Assembly: GCF_005145025.1 (NCBI RefSeq)
Contig: NZ_CP039697.1
Location: forward strand, 186,001 to 250,000
Source: Novosphingobium sp. EMRT-2
Lineage (GTDB): Bacteria > Pseudomonadota > Alphaproteobacteria > Sphingomonadales > Sphingomonadaceae
Direction: 5' to 3'
DNA: 64,000 nt
The notes below the pieces were generated by a model. That model did no database searches and was not told the DNA's origin. It saw only the letters and a list, made by a program, of their open reading frames with translations. Shown here piece after piece: positions 56,882 through 64,000 of this stretch (position 1 is the stretch's first letter; each line of letters starts with the position of its first letter). A program made the translations under genes and the position numbers.

Positions 56882-57826
56882 GTGACAACTGCTCTCGATT
56901 TCAAAGGCCTCATTCCCGCGATCGCCGTCCCTTTCCGGGATGACTTCAGCATCGACGAAGCGGGTCTTGGCCGGTTCGCCCGGTGGCTCTCCCGACAGCG
57001 CGGCATTAAGGCGCTGATGACGAACGGGCATACCGGCGAGGTATTCTCGCTGACGCCGCGCGAACGGGCGGAAGTTACCCGCATTACTGCCGACGCGGTC
57101 GCCGGAACGGTTCCCGTTATCTCATCCATCGTCTGCGAAGGCACGATCGATGCCGGCGAACAGGCGGTCATGGCGCGCGACGCAGGGGCCAGCGCACTGG
57201 ACGTCATGCCGCCCCACCATTGGCTCCGCTTCGGCTTCCGCCCGTCGCATGTCATCGAATACTTCGAGGCGATAGACAAGGCAGCGGGCCTGCCGCTGAT
57301 CGTCCATGTTTACCCCGCCTGGACAAAGGCCTCGTTCTCCTCCGCCCTGCTTGCCGAACTTGCCCAGCTTGATTGCGTTCATGCTTTCAAGATCGGCACA
57401 CGCGAAATGAACAAGTACGCCCGCGATCTGGAAGCCATCCGCGCGGTGGCGCCGGACAAGGCCCTGCTGACCTGCCACGACGAATACCTGCTGGCGTCGA
57501 TGGTTCAGGGCATCGATGGCGCGCTGGTTGGCTTCGCCTCTTTGATCCCCGGCCTCATCATGGACCTGCTCGATGCGGTCCAGAATGGCGATCTCAACGA
57601 AGCGCGCCGGATTCAGGCGATCATCGATCCGCTCAAGCAGTCGGTTTATGGTGATGGCGAGCCCACCGGTGAAGCGCATGCCTGCATGAAGGCCGCCATG
57701 GCGGCCGCAGGCATCTTCGACAGCGCCACGGTCCGCCCGCCGACGGTGCCGCCAAGCGAAGCGGAACTCGCGCGCATCAAGGCCGCGGTCGCAGCTGCGG
57801 GCATCGCCCAAAGCATTCCGGCCTAA
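56882..57826 (+). CDS. DapA-family class I aldolase/dehydratase-type lyase
   Basis: A 314-residue TIM-barrel enzyme of the dihydrodipicolinate synthase superfamily. The Schiff-base lysine is K170 in HAFKIGTRE, and Tyr144 lies in VHVYPAW. The substrate carboxylate loop is NGHTGE (residues 49-53), the form of GTTGE in this family. The start is GTG 56882. Members act as aldolases or dehydratases on 2-keto acids. It precedes an SDR by 4 bp, and the tartrate dehydratase follows, so it may split or dehydrate the keto-acid product of this route. It is not DapA by context. Confidence 0.86.
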   Translation: MTTALDFKGLIPAIAVPFRDDFSIDEAGLGRFARWLSRQRGIKALMTNGHTGEVFSLTPRERAEVTRITADAVAGTVPVISSIVCEGTIDAGEQAVMARDAGASALDVMPPHHWLRFGFRPSHVIEYFEAIDKAAGLPLIVHVYPAWTKASFSSALLAELAQLDCVHAFKIGTREMNKYARDLEAIRAVAPDKALLTCHDEYLLASMVQGIDGALVGFASLIPGLIMDLLDAVQNGDLNEARRIQAIIDPLKQSVYGDGEPTGEAHACMKAAMAAAGIFDSATVRPPTVPPSEAELARIKAAVAAAGIAQSIPA

Positions 57827-57830
57827 ACCG

Positions 57831-58520
57831 GTGGCAGGCAAGGGGCAGCGCACGGTCGTCGTTACCGGGAGTTCGTCGGGCATAGGCAGCGCGATCGCGC
57901 GCCACCTTGCCGGCGAAGGCTGGGCCGTGACCGGGCTGGATCGGGTTGCGGCGGAATCGGCCGATCACCTCGCGGGCGAGGTTCTGGTCGATCTCGCAGA
58001 TGCAGGAGCGGTGCAAGCCGCTGGCCACCGGTTGCGCGGGCACCATGCGCTCGTCCATGCAGCGGGCCTTATGCGCACGGCCCGGCTGGACGCGCTTGAT
58101 CCCGCCGACGGCGATCTGATGTGGGCGGTGCATGTCCGCGCGCTGACAATCCTGATGCAGACGGTGTGCCCGGCGATGCCAGCCGGCGGACGTGTGGTGG
58201 CCGTCGGCAGTCGCACTAGCCGCGGCGCGGCAGGCAAGGGACAGTATGCGGCGACCAAGGCCGCCATGGTCGGGCTTGTCCGTTCCTTCGCATCGGAGCT
58301 GGCCCCCGTTGGCGTCACCGCGAACGTGGTCGCCCCGGCTGCCACCGCCACGCCATTGCTTTCGCGCGGTGATCGCGCCGATGTTCCCCCCGTAACGCCC
58401 CCGATCGGCCGCTTTATCGACCCTGTGGAAATCGCCGCCACGGTTTCCTTCCTGCTTTCGCCCGAGGCCGCTGCCATCACGGGGCAGGAAATTGTCATCT
58501 GCGGCGGCGCCTCGCTCTAG
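57831..58520 (+). CDS. Short-chain dehydrogenase/reductase (SDR)
   Basis: A 229-residue SDR. The cofactor loop is TGSSSGIG (residues 13-20), and the active site has AVGSRTS followed by QYAATKAAM (Tyr and Lys four apart). GGASL ends the protein, as in many classic SDRs. The start is GTG 57831, 4 bp after the lyase stop, and the tartrate dehydratase begins 30 bp downstream. It would oxidise a hydroxy acid or sugar acid with NAD(P)+; the substrate is not defined. Confidence 0.9.
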   Translation: MAGKGQRTVVVTGSSSGIGSAIARHLAGEGWAVTGLDRVAAESADHLAGEVLVDLADAGAVQAAGHRLRGHHALVHAAGLMRTARLDALDPADGDLMWAVHVRALTILMQTVCPAMPAGGRVVAVGSRTSRGAAGKGQYAATKAAMVGLVRSFASELAPVGVTANVVAPAATATPLLSRGDRADVPPVTPPIGRFIDPVEIAATVSFLLSPEAAAITGQEIVICGGASL

Positions 58521-58550
58521 CGCGCCCCGCCAACGTTCAGGATATTCACT

Positions 58551-59723
58551 GTGACCATCCCACGCATCATTGACATTGTGGAGGTGACGAAGCCCATTTC
58601 GTCGCCCATCCGTAACGCCTACATCGATTTCACCAAGATGACCGCGAGCCTTGTCGCCGTGGTGACCAACGTCGAGCGCAACGGCCGGCGCGTGGTCGGC
58701 TATGGCTTCAATTCGAACGGACGGTACGGCCAGGGTGGCCTGATCCGTGAACGCTTTGCCGATCGGCTCAAGGAAGCCGATCCTGCTTCGCTTCTCGACG
58801 AGACCGGTGAAAATCTCGATCCCTCCAAGGTCTGGACAACCTTGATGACCAACGAAAAGCCTGGCGGCCACGGTGAACGGTCCGTCGCCGTGGGCACGAT
58901 CGACATGGCGATATGGGACGCGGTCGCCAAGATCGCCGACAAGCCGCTGTTCCGCCTGCTCGCCGAACGCAAGGGACGCGAGGCCAACCCCCGCGTGTTT
59001 GTCTATGCGGCCGGAGGGTATTACTATCCCGGCAAGGACGACGACGCGCTGCGCGCCGAAATGCGCAGCTACATCGATCGCGGCTACAACGTGGTGAAGA
59101 TGAAGATCGGTGGCGAAAGCCTGGCGATCGACCGGCGCCGCATCGAATCCGTTCTGAAGGAAATCGGGTCCGACGCGCAGCTCGCGGTCGATGCCAACGG
59201 GCGCTTCGATACGCTGACCGCCATCGAATACGCCAAGGCGCTGCGCGAATACCCGCTGTTCTGGTACGAGGAAGCCGGTGATCCGCTCGACTACAAGCTG
59301 CAGTCAGTGCTGGCCGAATTCTACCCCGGCCCGATGGCGACGGGCGAGAACCTGTTCAGCCACCAGGATGCGCGCAACCTGCTGCGCTATGGCGGCATGC
59401 GGCCCGATCGGGATTATCTGCAGTTCGATTGCGCGCTTTCCTATGGCCTCGTCGAATACATGCGCACCCTGGAAGCGCTGGACGAATGCGGCTGGTCCCC
59501 TTCGCGCTGCATTCCGCACGGCGGCCACCAGATGTCGCTGAACATCGCGGCGGGTCTCGGGTTGGGCGGCAACGAAAGCTATCCGGATCTGTTCCAGCCC
59601 TATGGCGGCTTTCCGGACACCGTGAAGGTCGAAAATGGCCACATCGTGATGCCCGATCTTCCGGGCATCGGCTTTGAAGGCAAGACCGACCTTATCCGCG
59701 TGATGCGCGATCTCGCCGAATGA
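58551..59723 (+). CDS. tarD: D(-)-tartrate dehydratase (enolase superfamily)
   Basis: A 390-residue mandelate-racemase-group enzyme, apparently very similar along its length to the characterised Bradyrhizobium D-tartrate dehydratase (from memory). It converts D-tartrate to oxaloacetate. Landmarks are KPISSPIRNAYIDFTKMT, VVKMKIGG with the KxK pair (K183, K185), metal ligands D214 (VDANG), E240 (WYEE) and E266 (TGEN), and the general acid His in CIPHGGHQMS (H323). The start is GTG 58551. It sits between an SDR and a solute symporter. An in-operon hairpin follows at 59739. Confidence 0.88.
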   Translation: MTIPRIIDIVEVTKPISSPIRNAYIDFTKMTASLVAVVTNVERNGRRVVGYGFNSNGRYGQGGLIRERFADRLKEADPASLLDETGENLDPSKVWTTLMTNEKPGGHGERSVAVGTIDMAIWDAVAKIADKPLFRLLAERKGREANPRVFVYAAGGYYYPGKDDDALRAEMRSYIDRGYNVVKMKIGGESLAIDRRRIESVLKEIGSDAQLAVDANGRFDTLTAIEYAKALREYPLFWYEEAGDPLDYKLQSVLAEFYPGPMATGENLFSHQDARNLLRYGGMRPDRDYLQFDCALSYGLVEYMRTLEALDECGWSPSRCIPHGGHQMSLNIAAGLGLGGNESYPDLFQPYGGFPDTVKVENGHIVMPDLPGIGFEGKTDLIRVMRDLAE

Positions 59724-59738
59724 TCGGACTGGTGGCGA

Positions 59739-59755
59739 TGCGGGGTTAACCCGCA
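59739..59755 (+). terminator. Intercistronic hairpin TGCGGG-GTTAA-CCCGCA
   Basis: Perfect 6-bp arms with a 5-nt loop, 16 bp after the tartrate dehydratase stop and 24 bp before the symporter start. No long T-run follows, so it probably tunes expression or mRNA decay within the operon. Confidence 0.4.
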
Positions 59756-59779
59756 CGTCTTTCAAGAGAGGTGATGCAG

Positions 59780-61165
59780 ATGGGCGATGACGCCTTCCGC
59801 CAGACCGTGATCGTCGCATCGGTCGTGGCCTATATTGTGCTGACAAGTCTGCTGGCGTTCGTTCTGCGCAGCCGGACGAGCGCGCAGTTCATGGTTGGCG
59901 GAAGGTCGCTGCCCGCGGTTGTCATCGCCGTATTGTTGATGTCGGAGTTCATCGGCGCGAAATCGACCGTGGGAACCGCGCAGGAGGCCTTTGAAAAGGG
60001 GATGGCCGCGGGCTGGTCCGTTCTGGCCGCCTCTATCGGCTTCCTGCTGCTCGCGCTGTTCTTCGCGCGGCAGATCTATACCTCGCAGCAGCACACGATC
60101 TCTGGAATCGTGGAACAGCGTTTCGGCAACGGCACCCGGATCGTGGTTTCGCTGGTGATGATCTATGCGCTGCTGCTGGTGAACGTCGGGAACTACATCA
60201 GCGGGGCCGCGGCGCTTTCCCAGGCGCTGGGCATCAACCTCACGCTTGCCACCTTTACCGTGGCCGCATTCAGCGCGATCTATTACGTGTTTGGCGGGCT
60301 CAAGAGCATTGCTTACGTGACCGTGCTCCACAGCGTCCTCAAGCTGATCGGCGTGGGCGTGCTGGTTGCTGTAGCCGCCTCACTGACAGGTGGACTGGCG
60401 CCCATGCGCGCTGCCCTTCCCGCGTACTATTTCTCCGTTACCGGTGCAGTTGGCGCAAATACCATATTCGCCTGGATCATCGGGACGCTGGGCGCGATCT
60501 TCTCGACCCAGTACATCATCCAGGCCATTGCCTCGAACCGGTCCGCACCGGCCGCGCGCTCCTCGGCCTTCCTGGCCTCGCTGCTGTGCCTGCCCCTGGG
60601 CTTCTCGCTGGCGTTCATAGGGGTTGCCGCTCGCTACCTCTATCCTGGCCAGGAGAGTCTGTTCGCCCTTCCGGTGTTCATTGCCAAGATGCCGGTCGGA
60701 TGGGCCGCGCTTGTCACCCTGTCGCTGGTCGCCTCGGCCCTTGTCAGCGTCAGCACCGTGGCCGTGGCCATCACGGCGCTGGTCATGCGCGATTTCTACG
60801 TGCCGTGGCGGAAGCCGACGGGCGAGGCCGAATTGCGCGCCACGCGCTACGTTTCGCTTGCCGTGGGCCTGGTGCCGCTCCTGTGCGTGTTCTTCACGCC
60901 AAAGATTCTCGAGCTCTCGTTCTTCACGCGCGCCTTGCGCTTGTCGATCGCGATGATCGCGCTTGCCGGGGTCTATCTGCCCTGGCTCGGGTCCGGCCGA
61001 TCCGCCGTGACGGCCCTGATCGCCAGCGGCATCGTAACGACCGCGTGGTATCTGGCGGGCAATCCGTTCGGAATAGACAACATGTACATCGCTGCGCTGA
61101 CGCCGGCGCTGACCCTGGGAATATCCCACCTGGCAAGCCGCGATCGTTCGCGCGCAAACTCCTGA
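59780..61165 (+). CDS. Sodium:solute symporter (SSS/SLC5 family)
   Basis: A 461-residue inner-membrane transporter with about 12-13 hydrophobic segments. Family signs are SLPAVVIAVLLMSEFIGAKSTVGTAQ in the first helices and IYYVFGGLKSIAYVTVLHSVLK. Start is chosen at ATG 59780, 8 nt after AGAGAGG; ATG 59774 and GTG 59771 are alternatives. It likely imports an organic acid released by the exported hydrolases, with Na+ or H+. It follows the tartrate dehydratase and precedes an exported esterase. Confidence 0.9.
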   Translation: MGDDAFRQTVIVASVVAYIVLTSLLAFVLRSRTSAQFMVGGRSLPAVVIAVLLMSEFIGAKSTVGTAQEAFEKGMAAGWSVLAASIGFLLLALFFARQIYTSQQHTISGIVEQRFGNGTRIVVSLVMIYALLLVNVGNYISGAAALSQALGINLTLATFTVAAFSAIYYVFGGLKSIAYVTVLHSVLKLIGVGVLVAVAASLTGGLAPMRAALPAYYFSVTGAVGANTIFAWIIGTLGAIFSTQYIIQAIASNRSAPAARSSAFLASLLCLPLGFSLAFIGVAARYLYPGQESLFALPVFIAKMPVGWAALVTLSLVASALVSVSTVAVAITALVMRDFYVPWRKPTGEAELRATRYVSLAVGLVPLLCVFFTPKILELSFFTRALRLSIAMIALAGVYLPWLGSGRSAVTALIASGIVTTAWYLAGNPFGIDNMYIAALTPALTLGISHLASRDRSRANS

Positions 61166-61178
61166 TCGTGAGGAAACC

Positions 61179-62225
61179 ATGAAGAACCGGATGCCCTTCA
61201 TCGCCGCCGCCCTGTGCTTGTGGCATCTCGCAACCGGGGCGCAGGCCCAGCCGGTGGACGTTTCGGCGAATGGCGACACCAGCGTTCCCGCCATCGTCGT
61301 TCCCGGCAGCACCCTGATGAGCCCGGAAGGCAACCAGTCCCGCGTCGAGCATATCCTGACCGAGCGGTCCTTGAAGGGGAAGTCGGTTGCGGAAGTGAAC
61401 GCCGCCCTGTTCGGTCCCCGTCTGGAGCGGACCAAAGCTGCATTCGATGTTACGATCCGCGCGGACCGCATCGGTGGTGTGCCCGTGTTGGTGTACGAAC
61501 CAAAAGGCGGCGTGGCGCCAGCGAAACGCGGCAAGGTGCTGATCAACGTGCATGGCGGAGGCTTCGTCGGCTGCTTCACCGAATGCGGAGGGCTGGAGTC
61601 CATTCCCGTTGCGGCCCTAACCGGGTTGAAAGTCGTCAGCATCGACTACCGTCTCGCACCGGCGGCACAATATCCGGCCGCATCCGAGGACGTAGCGAGC
61701 GTTTACCGCGAGATGCTGAAAAACATCCCGGCCCGCAGCATCGGCTTGTACGGTTGTTCGGCGGGCGGACTTCTCACAGCCCAGTCTCTGGCATGGTTCC
61801 AGACTCACAACCTGCCCGAACCGGCCGCTGCGGGCATTTTTTGCGCTGGCGGCGATCCGGGCATGGGCGGGGATTCTCGGATCACCGGCGCGCTGCTCGG
61901 GGATGGAGAAATGCCGGCCCCGCCCTCGTCCACGCCGCCCCTGGGCTACATGCGTGGCGCCGCTCGCGAAAATGCCACCGCCTTCCCCGCTACCAGCGCT
62001 GCCGTCCTGAAGAAGTTTCCGCCAACGCTCGTGATCGTTGGAACGCGCGATTTCGCGATGAGCAGCGCCGTCAACCTGCACAGCAAGCTTGTCGCCAACG
62101 GCGTGGATGCGCGGCTGCACATGTGGGAAGGAGGCCGCCATGCGTTCTTCTACGATATCCGCGTTCCCGAGGCCCGGGAAGCGTTCGACGTCGTTGCTCG
62201 CTTCTTCCTCGAAAGGCTCAAATGA
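61179..62225 (+). CDS. Exported HSL-family alpha/beta hydrolase
   Basis: A 348-residue esterase with a signal peptide (residues 1-23, ending GAQAQ). HGGGF (about residues 125-129) is the HSL oxyanion motif, the nucleophile is S194 in YGCSAGGLLT, the Asp is in VGTRDFAMS and the His in GGRHAFFYD. ATG 61179 is preceded by GTGAGGAAACC. It is last in the cluster and separated from the convergent GST gene by a bidirectional hairpin. It may release the acid moiety for the symporter. Confidence 0.9.
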   Translation: MKNRMPFIAAALCLWHLATGAQAQPVDVSANGDTSVPAIVVPGSTLMSPEGNQSRVEHILTERSLKGKSVAEVNAALFGPRLERTKAAFDVTIRADRIGGVPVLVYEPKGGVAPAKRGKVLINVHGGGFVGCFTECGGLESIPVAALTGLKVVSIDYRLAPAAQYPAASEDVASVYREMLKNIPARSIGLYGCSAGGLLTAQSLAWFQTHNLPEPAAAGIFCAGGDPGMGGDSRITGALLGDGEMPAPPSSTPPLGYMRGAARENATAFPATSAAVLKKFPPTLVIVGTRDFAMSSAVNLHSKLVANGVDARLHMWEGGRHAFFYDIRVPEAREAFDVVARFFLERLK

Positions 62226-62333
62226 GGCGGTATTGATGTGATGGGTCGCCCCATTCCAGATCTGACATCGAAGGGGGAGCAAGAACTGTCGTGGTCTCTT
62301 GCGCGAACCGTTGGTGTGGAATGGAATGGGGAA

Positions 62334-62375
62334 GCGTCATGATCAGGGCCGTTCAAATGACCCCGATCATGACGC
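62334..62375. terminator. Bidirectional terminator hairpin
   Basis: Perfect 11-bp arms GCGTCATGATC (62334-62344) and GATCATGACGC (62365-62375) with inner GGG/CCC pairing, between the convergent hydrolase (ends 62225) and the GST gene (stop at 62380). Confidence 0.6.
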
Positions 62376-62379
62376 AGGT

Positions 62380-62991
62380 TCAGCCCGGCGTCTGAAGTCC
62401 CGCCTGATCGTCCAGCGCGAGAGCCCGGAGCGCGGCGGGACGGCTTTGACACCGCTCGATGTAGGCGTCGAAAACCACGTCGGCCGGGAACGCCCGACGG
62501 CCAAACGCCATGGCGCTGCTGATCAGGAAGTCGGCGCCGGTGAAGGTCCCGCCCATGACATAGGGACCAGCCGCCAGCGCCGCGCGCAAGCGGGCGAGCA
62601 CGGCGTCGTAGTTGCGCTGCTTCTGCGGCGATCGAGCAAGTTCGCCCGCCATGCCGGCGAACAAGGCAGGCTCCAGTTCGGCAACATACCATGCGATCCA
62701 GGTGAGATAGTCCCCTCGGCGGGCATCGGCCGGGGCGGGAGCAAGCCCTGCCTGCGGGAAGGCATCGAGCAAGTAGAGCACGATCGCAACCGATTCCGCG
62801 AGCAGCCTGCCGTCGTGGACCATGGCCGGCACGCGCTTGTCGGGATGGGGATTGGCGGGATCGCCGTGCCCTTCGCCCGTCATGGGCCGGAAAATGGAAA
62901 CCGGGCGAATCTCGTAGGAAACACCAAGCTCCTCCAGTAGCCAGATCATGCGGGACGAACGCGACTGGGGCGCATGGAACAAGGTAATCAT
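62380..62991 (-). CDS. Glutathione S-transferase family protein
   Basis: A 203-residue GST. The thioredoxin-like N-domain begins MITLFHAPQSRSSRMIWLLEEL with the catalytic Ser/Arg region, and has KRVPAMVHDGRLLAESVAIVLYLLD (cis-Pro and the glutathione-binding ESxAI). The C-terminal helical domain includes YVMGGTFTGADFLISSAM. Start at ATG 62991, with AAAGGA upstream. It is divergent from the WYL regulator, with a 12-bp inverted repeat in the gap. It may take part in detoxification or a glutathione-dependent ring-fission step; no other pathway gene is adjacent. Confidence 0.9.
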   Translation of the reverse strand: MITLFHAPQSRSSRMIWLLEELGVSYEIRPVSIFRPMTGEGHGDPANPHPDKRVPAMVHDGRLLAESVAIVLYLLDAFPQAGLAPAPADARRGDYLTWIAWYVAELEPALFAGMAGELARSPQKQRNYDAVLARLRAALAAGPYVMGGTFTGADFLISSAMAFGRRAFPADVVFDAYIERCQSRPAALRALALDDQAGLQTPG

Positions 62992-63058
62992 GAGGCAGGT
63001 CCTTTCCGATCGGGCTGTCTGCAAGGGGTTCCGCAGAGCGATTTGGCTTGTAGGACAG

Positions 63059-63086
63059 TCCTGCTGACAGCATTCTGTCAGCAGGA
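63059..63086. promoter_or_regulatory. Perfect 12-bp inverted repeat in the GST/WYL regulator gap
   Basis: TCCTGCTGACAG (63059-63070), CATT, CTGTCAGCAGGA (63075-63086). The right arm runs into the ribosome site (AGGAGG at 63083-63088) of the regulator gene. It is a strong operator candidate for autoregulation and for control of the divergent GST gene; as RNA it would also hide the ribosome site. Confidence 0.6.
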
Positions 63087-63095
63087 GGTGGCAGC

Positions 63096-63803
63096 ATGCG
63101 CAGGGCGGACCGGTTGTTCCAGATCATCCAGATCCTTCGCCGCTCCTCCCGGCCCGTGACGGCAGCGGAGATCGCGCGCGAGCTCGAAGTCTCGCAACGC
63201 ACCGTCTATCGCGACATGGCGGACCTGATCGCCCAGCGTGTTCCGGTGCAGGGCGAAGCGGGGTTCGGGTATATCCTCGACGATGCGTTCGACATGCCCC
63301 CGTTGATGCTGACCCCCGATGAGGTGGAAGCGGCGGTGCTCGGCGCGCAATGGGTCGCGAGCCGGGGCGATCCGGTGCTGGCCAACGCCGCGCGCGACCT
63401 GATCGCCAAGATCACCAGCGTCGTGCCCGACCGGCTCCGTCCGCTTATTGCCGATCCTGCGATCGCCGCACGATCGACCAAGGCGCCACCGGCACCCGAT
63501 CGCATCGATCTGGCGCGAACCCGTCAATGGATCCGCGAAGGTCGCAAGATCGAGATCGACTACCTGGACCAGCATGGCGAGCGAAGCCGGCGCATCGTCT
63601 GGCCGGTCATCCTCGGCTTCCTCGACGACACGCGGATGCTCGCCGCCTGGTGCGAGCTACGGCACGATTTCCGGCACTTCCGCGCTGATCGCATTGCCTC
63701 CGCCACCTTTCTTGAGGATCGTCACGGGGTTCGCCCCGGCACGCTTCGCCAGCGCTGGAAGCGGGACATGGCGGAGAGACGCAACGCCGAGGGCGTGCGA
63801 TGA
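63096..63803 (+). CDS. HTH/WYL-domain transcriptional regulator (YafY-like)
   Basis: A 235-residue DeoR-type regulator. The N-terminal winged helix has MRRADRLFQIIQILRRSSRP, EIARELEVSQRTVYRDMADL and GEAGFGYILDD. The C-terminal WYL-type region has IEIDYLDQHGERSRRIVWPVILGFLDDTRMLAAWCELRHDFRHFRADRI. WYL domains sense ligands. ATG 63096 is preceded by AGGAGG. It overlaps the YcaQ-like gene by 4 bp. Confidence 0.9.
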   Translation: MRRADRLFQIIQILRRSSRPVTAAEIARELEVSQRTVYRDMADLIAQRVPVQGEAGFGYILDDAFDMPPLMLTPDEVEAAVLGAQWVASRGDPVLANAARDLIAKITSVVPDRLRPLIADPAIAARSTKAPPAPDRIDLARTRQWIREGRKIEIDYLDQHGERSRRIVWPVILGFLDDTRMLAAWCELRHDFRHFRADRIASATFLEDRHGVRPGTLRQRWKRDMAERRNAEGVR

Positions 63804-64000
63804 TCGACCTCTCCCTCCGCGATGCCCGGCGCATTGCGTTGGCCGCGCAAGGTTTCGCCGGGCGTCGTTTCGAGCAACCCGCATCAGGGCACCTGCAGCG
63901 CGTACTGGACCGGCTGGGCCTGTTCCAGATCGACAGCGTGAACGTGCTGACAAGGGCGCATTATCTTCCGGCCTTCTCTCGGATCGGCAGCTATGATCGC
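63800..64000 (+). CDS. YcaQ-like winged-helix DNA glycosylase family protein (5' part)
   Basis: The first 67 codons are in the window. IDLSLRDARRIALAAQGFAG, VLDRLGLFQIDSVNVLTRAHY and LPAFSRIGSYDR match the N-terminus of the YcaQ/DUF1006 family, which removes interstrand crosslink lesions or has related roles. ATG 63800 overlaps the WYL regulator stop, so they are co-transcribed. The rest is beyond the right edge. Confidence 0.82.
   Translation, partial: MIDLSLRDARRIALAAQGFAGRRFEQPASGHLQRVLDRLGLFQIDSVNVLTRAHYLPAFSRIGSYDR

Overview
The window is high-GC DNA from an alphaproteobacterium, most likely a sphingomonad (Novosphingobium/Sphingomonas-like). This is inferred from four TonB-dependent receptors (TBDRs), an ECF sigma/NrsF-type anti-sigma pair, and dense aromatic-catabolic operons with Rieske oxygenases. 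No rRNA, tRNA or CRISPR was seen. Almost all of it is accessory catabolic and transport DNA.

Region 1 (1-9915): an aromatic degradation block. It holds fumarylacetoacetase (cut by the left edge), a metallo-beta-lactamase-fold hydrolase, a TetR regulator, and a leftward operon of TBDR, type I extradiol dioxygenase, FAD monooxygenase and FAA-family hydrolase. A Rieske oxygenase is divergent from that operon. Region 2 (9939-14101): a bufferin (metal-binding RiPP) locus with two precursor genes, one MNIO enzyme (DUF692), one DUF2063 partner, a DoxX protein and an ECF sigma/anti-sigma pair. Three promoter copies of the form GTAAC[C/G]-N16-CGAA tie the locus together. A ClC channel gene follows.

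Region 3 (15530-24980): a homoprotocatechuate-type meta-cleavage block. It holds HpaD-like dioxygenase, two aldehyde dehydrogenases, FAA-family hydrolase, acetoacetate-decarboxylase-like protein, cytochrome P450, 2Fe-2S ferredoxin, glutamine-synthetase-like ligase and cytochrome b561. Both divergent promoter regions carry the same operator, TTGGCC-N5-GGCCAAG-YTGCG, so this looks like one regulon. Region 4 (25015-34665): a MarR regulator with two operator copies, DUF3237 protein, CocE-type hydrolase, TBDR, exported carboxylesterase and tannase-family esterase. These suggest capture and hydrolysis of plant-type esters.

Region 5 (34951-40500): a three-gene type I secretion set whose ABC protein has lost every ATPase motif, then a PLP enzyme. 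Region 6 (40795-49806): an XylR/DmpR-type sigma54 activator facing a sigma54 promoter with two upstream boxes. These drive a TBDR, a VanA-like Rieske oxygenase, a VanB-like reductase and a second Rieske gene split by an IS256-family element. The IS is flanked by an 8-bp duplication, and its removal restores the reading frame exactly. Region 7 (49951-50851) is gene debris: a frameshifted LysR remnant abutting the 3' end of a tannase gene.

Region 8 (51456-62225): a rightward cluster of TBDR, exported hydrolase, IclR regulator, DapA-family lyase, SDR, D(-)-tartrate dehydratase, sodium:solute symporter and exported HSL-family esterase. It could take up an ester, release a hydroxy- or sugar acid, and degrade it. 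Region 9 (62380-64000): glutathione transferase, divergent WYL regulator with a perfect 12-bp inverted repeat over its ribosome site, and the start of a YcaQ-like gene.
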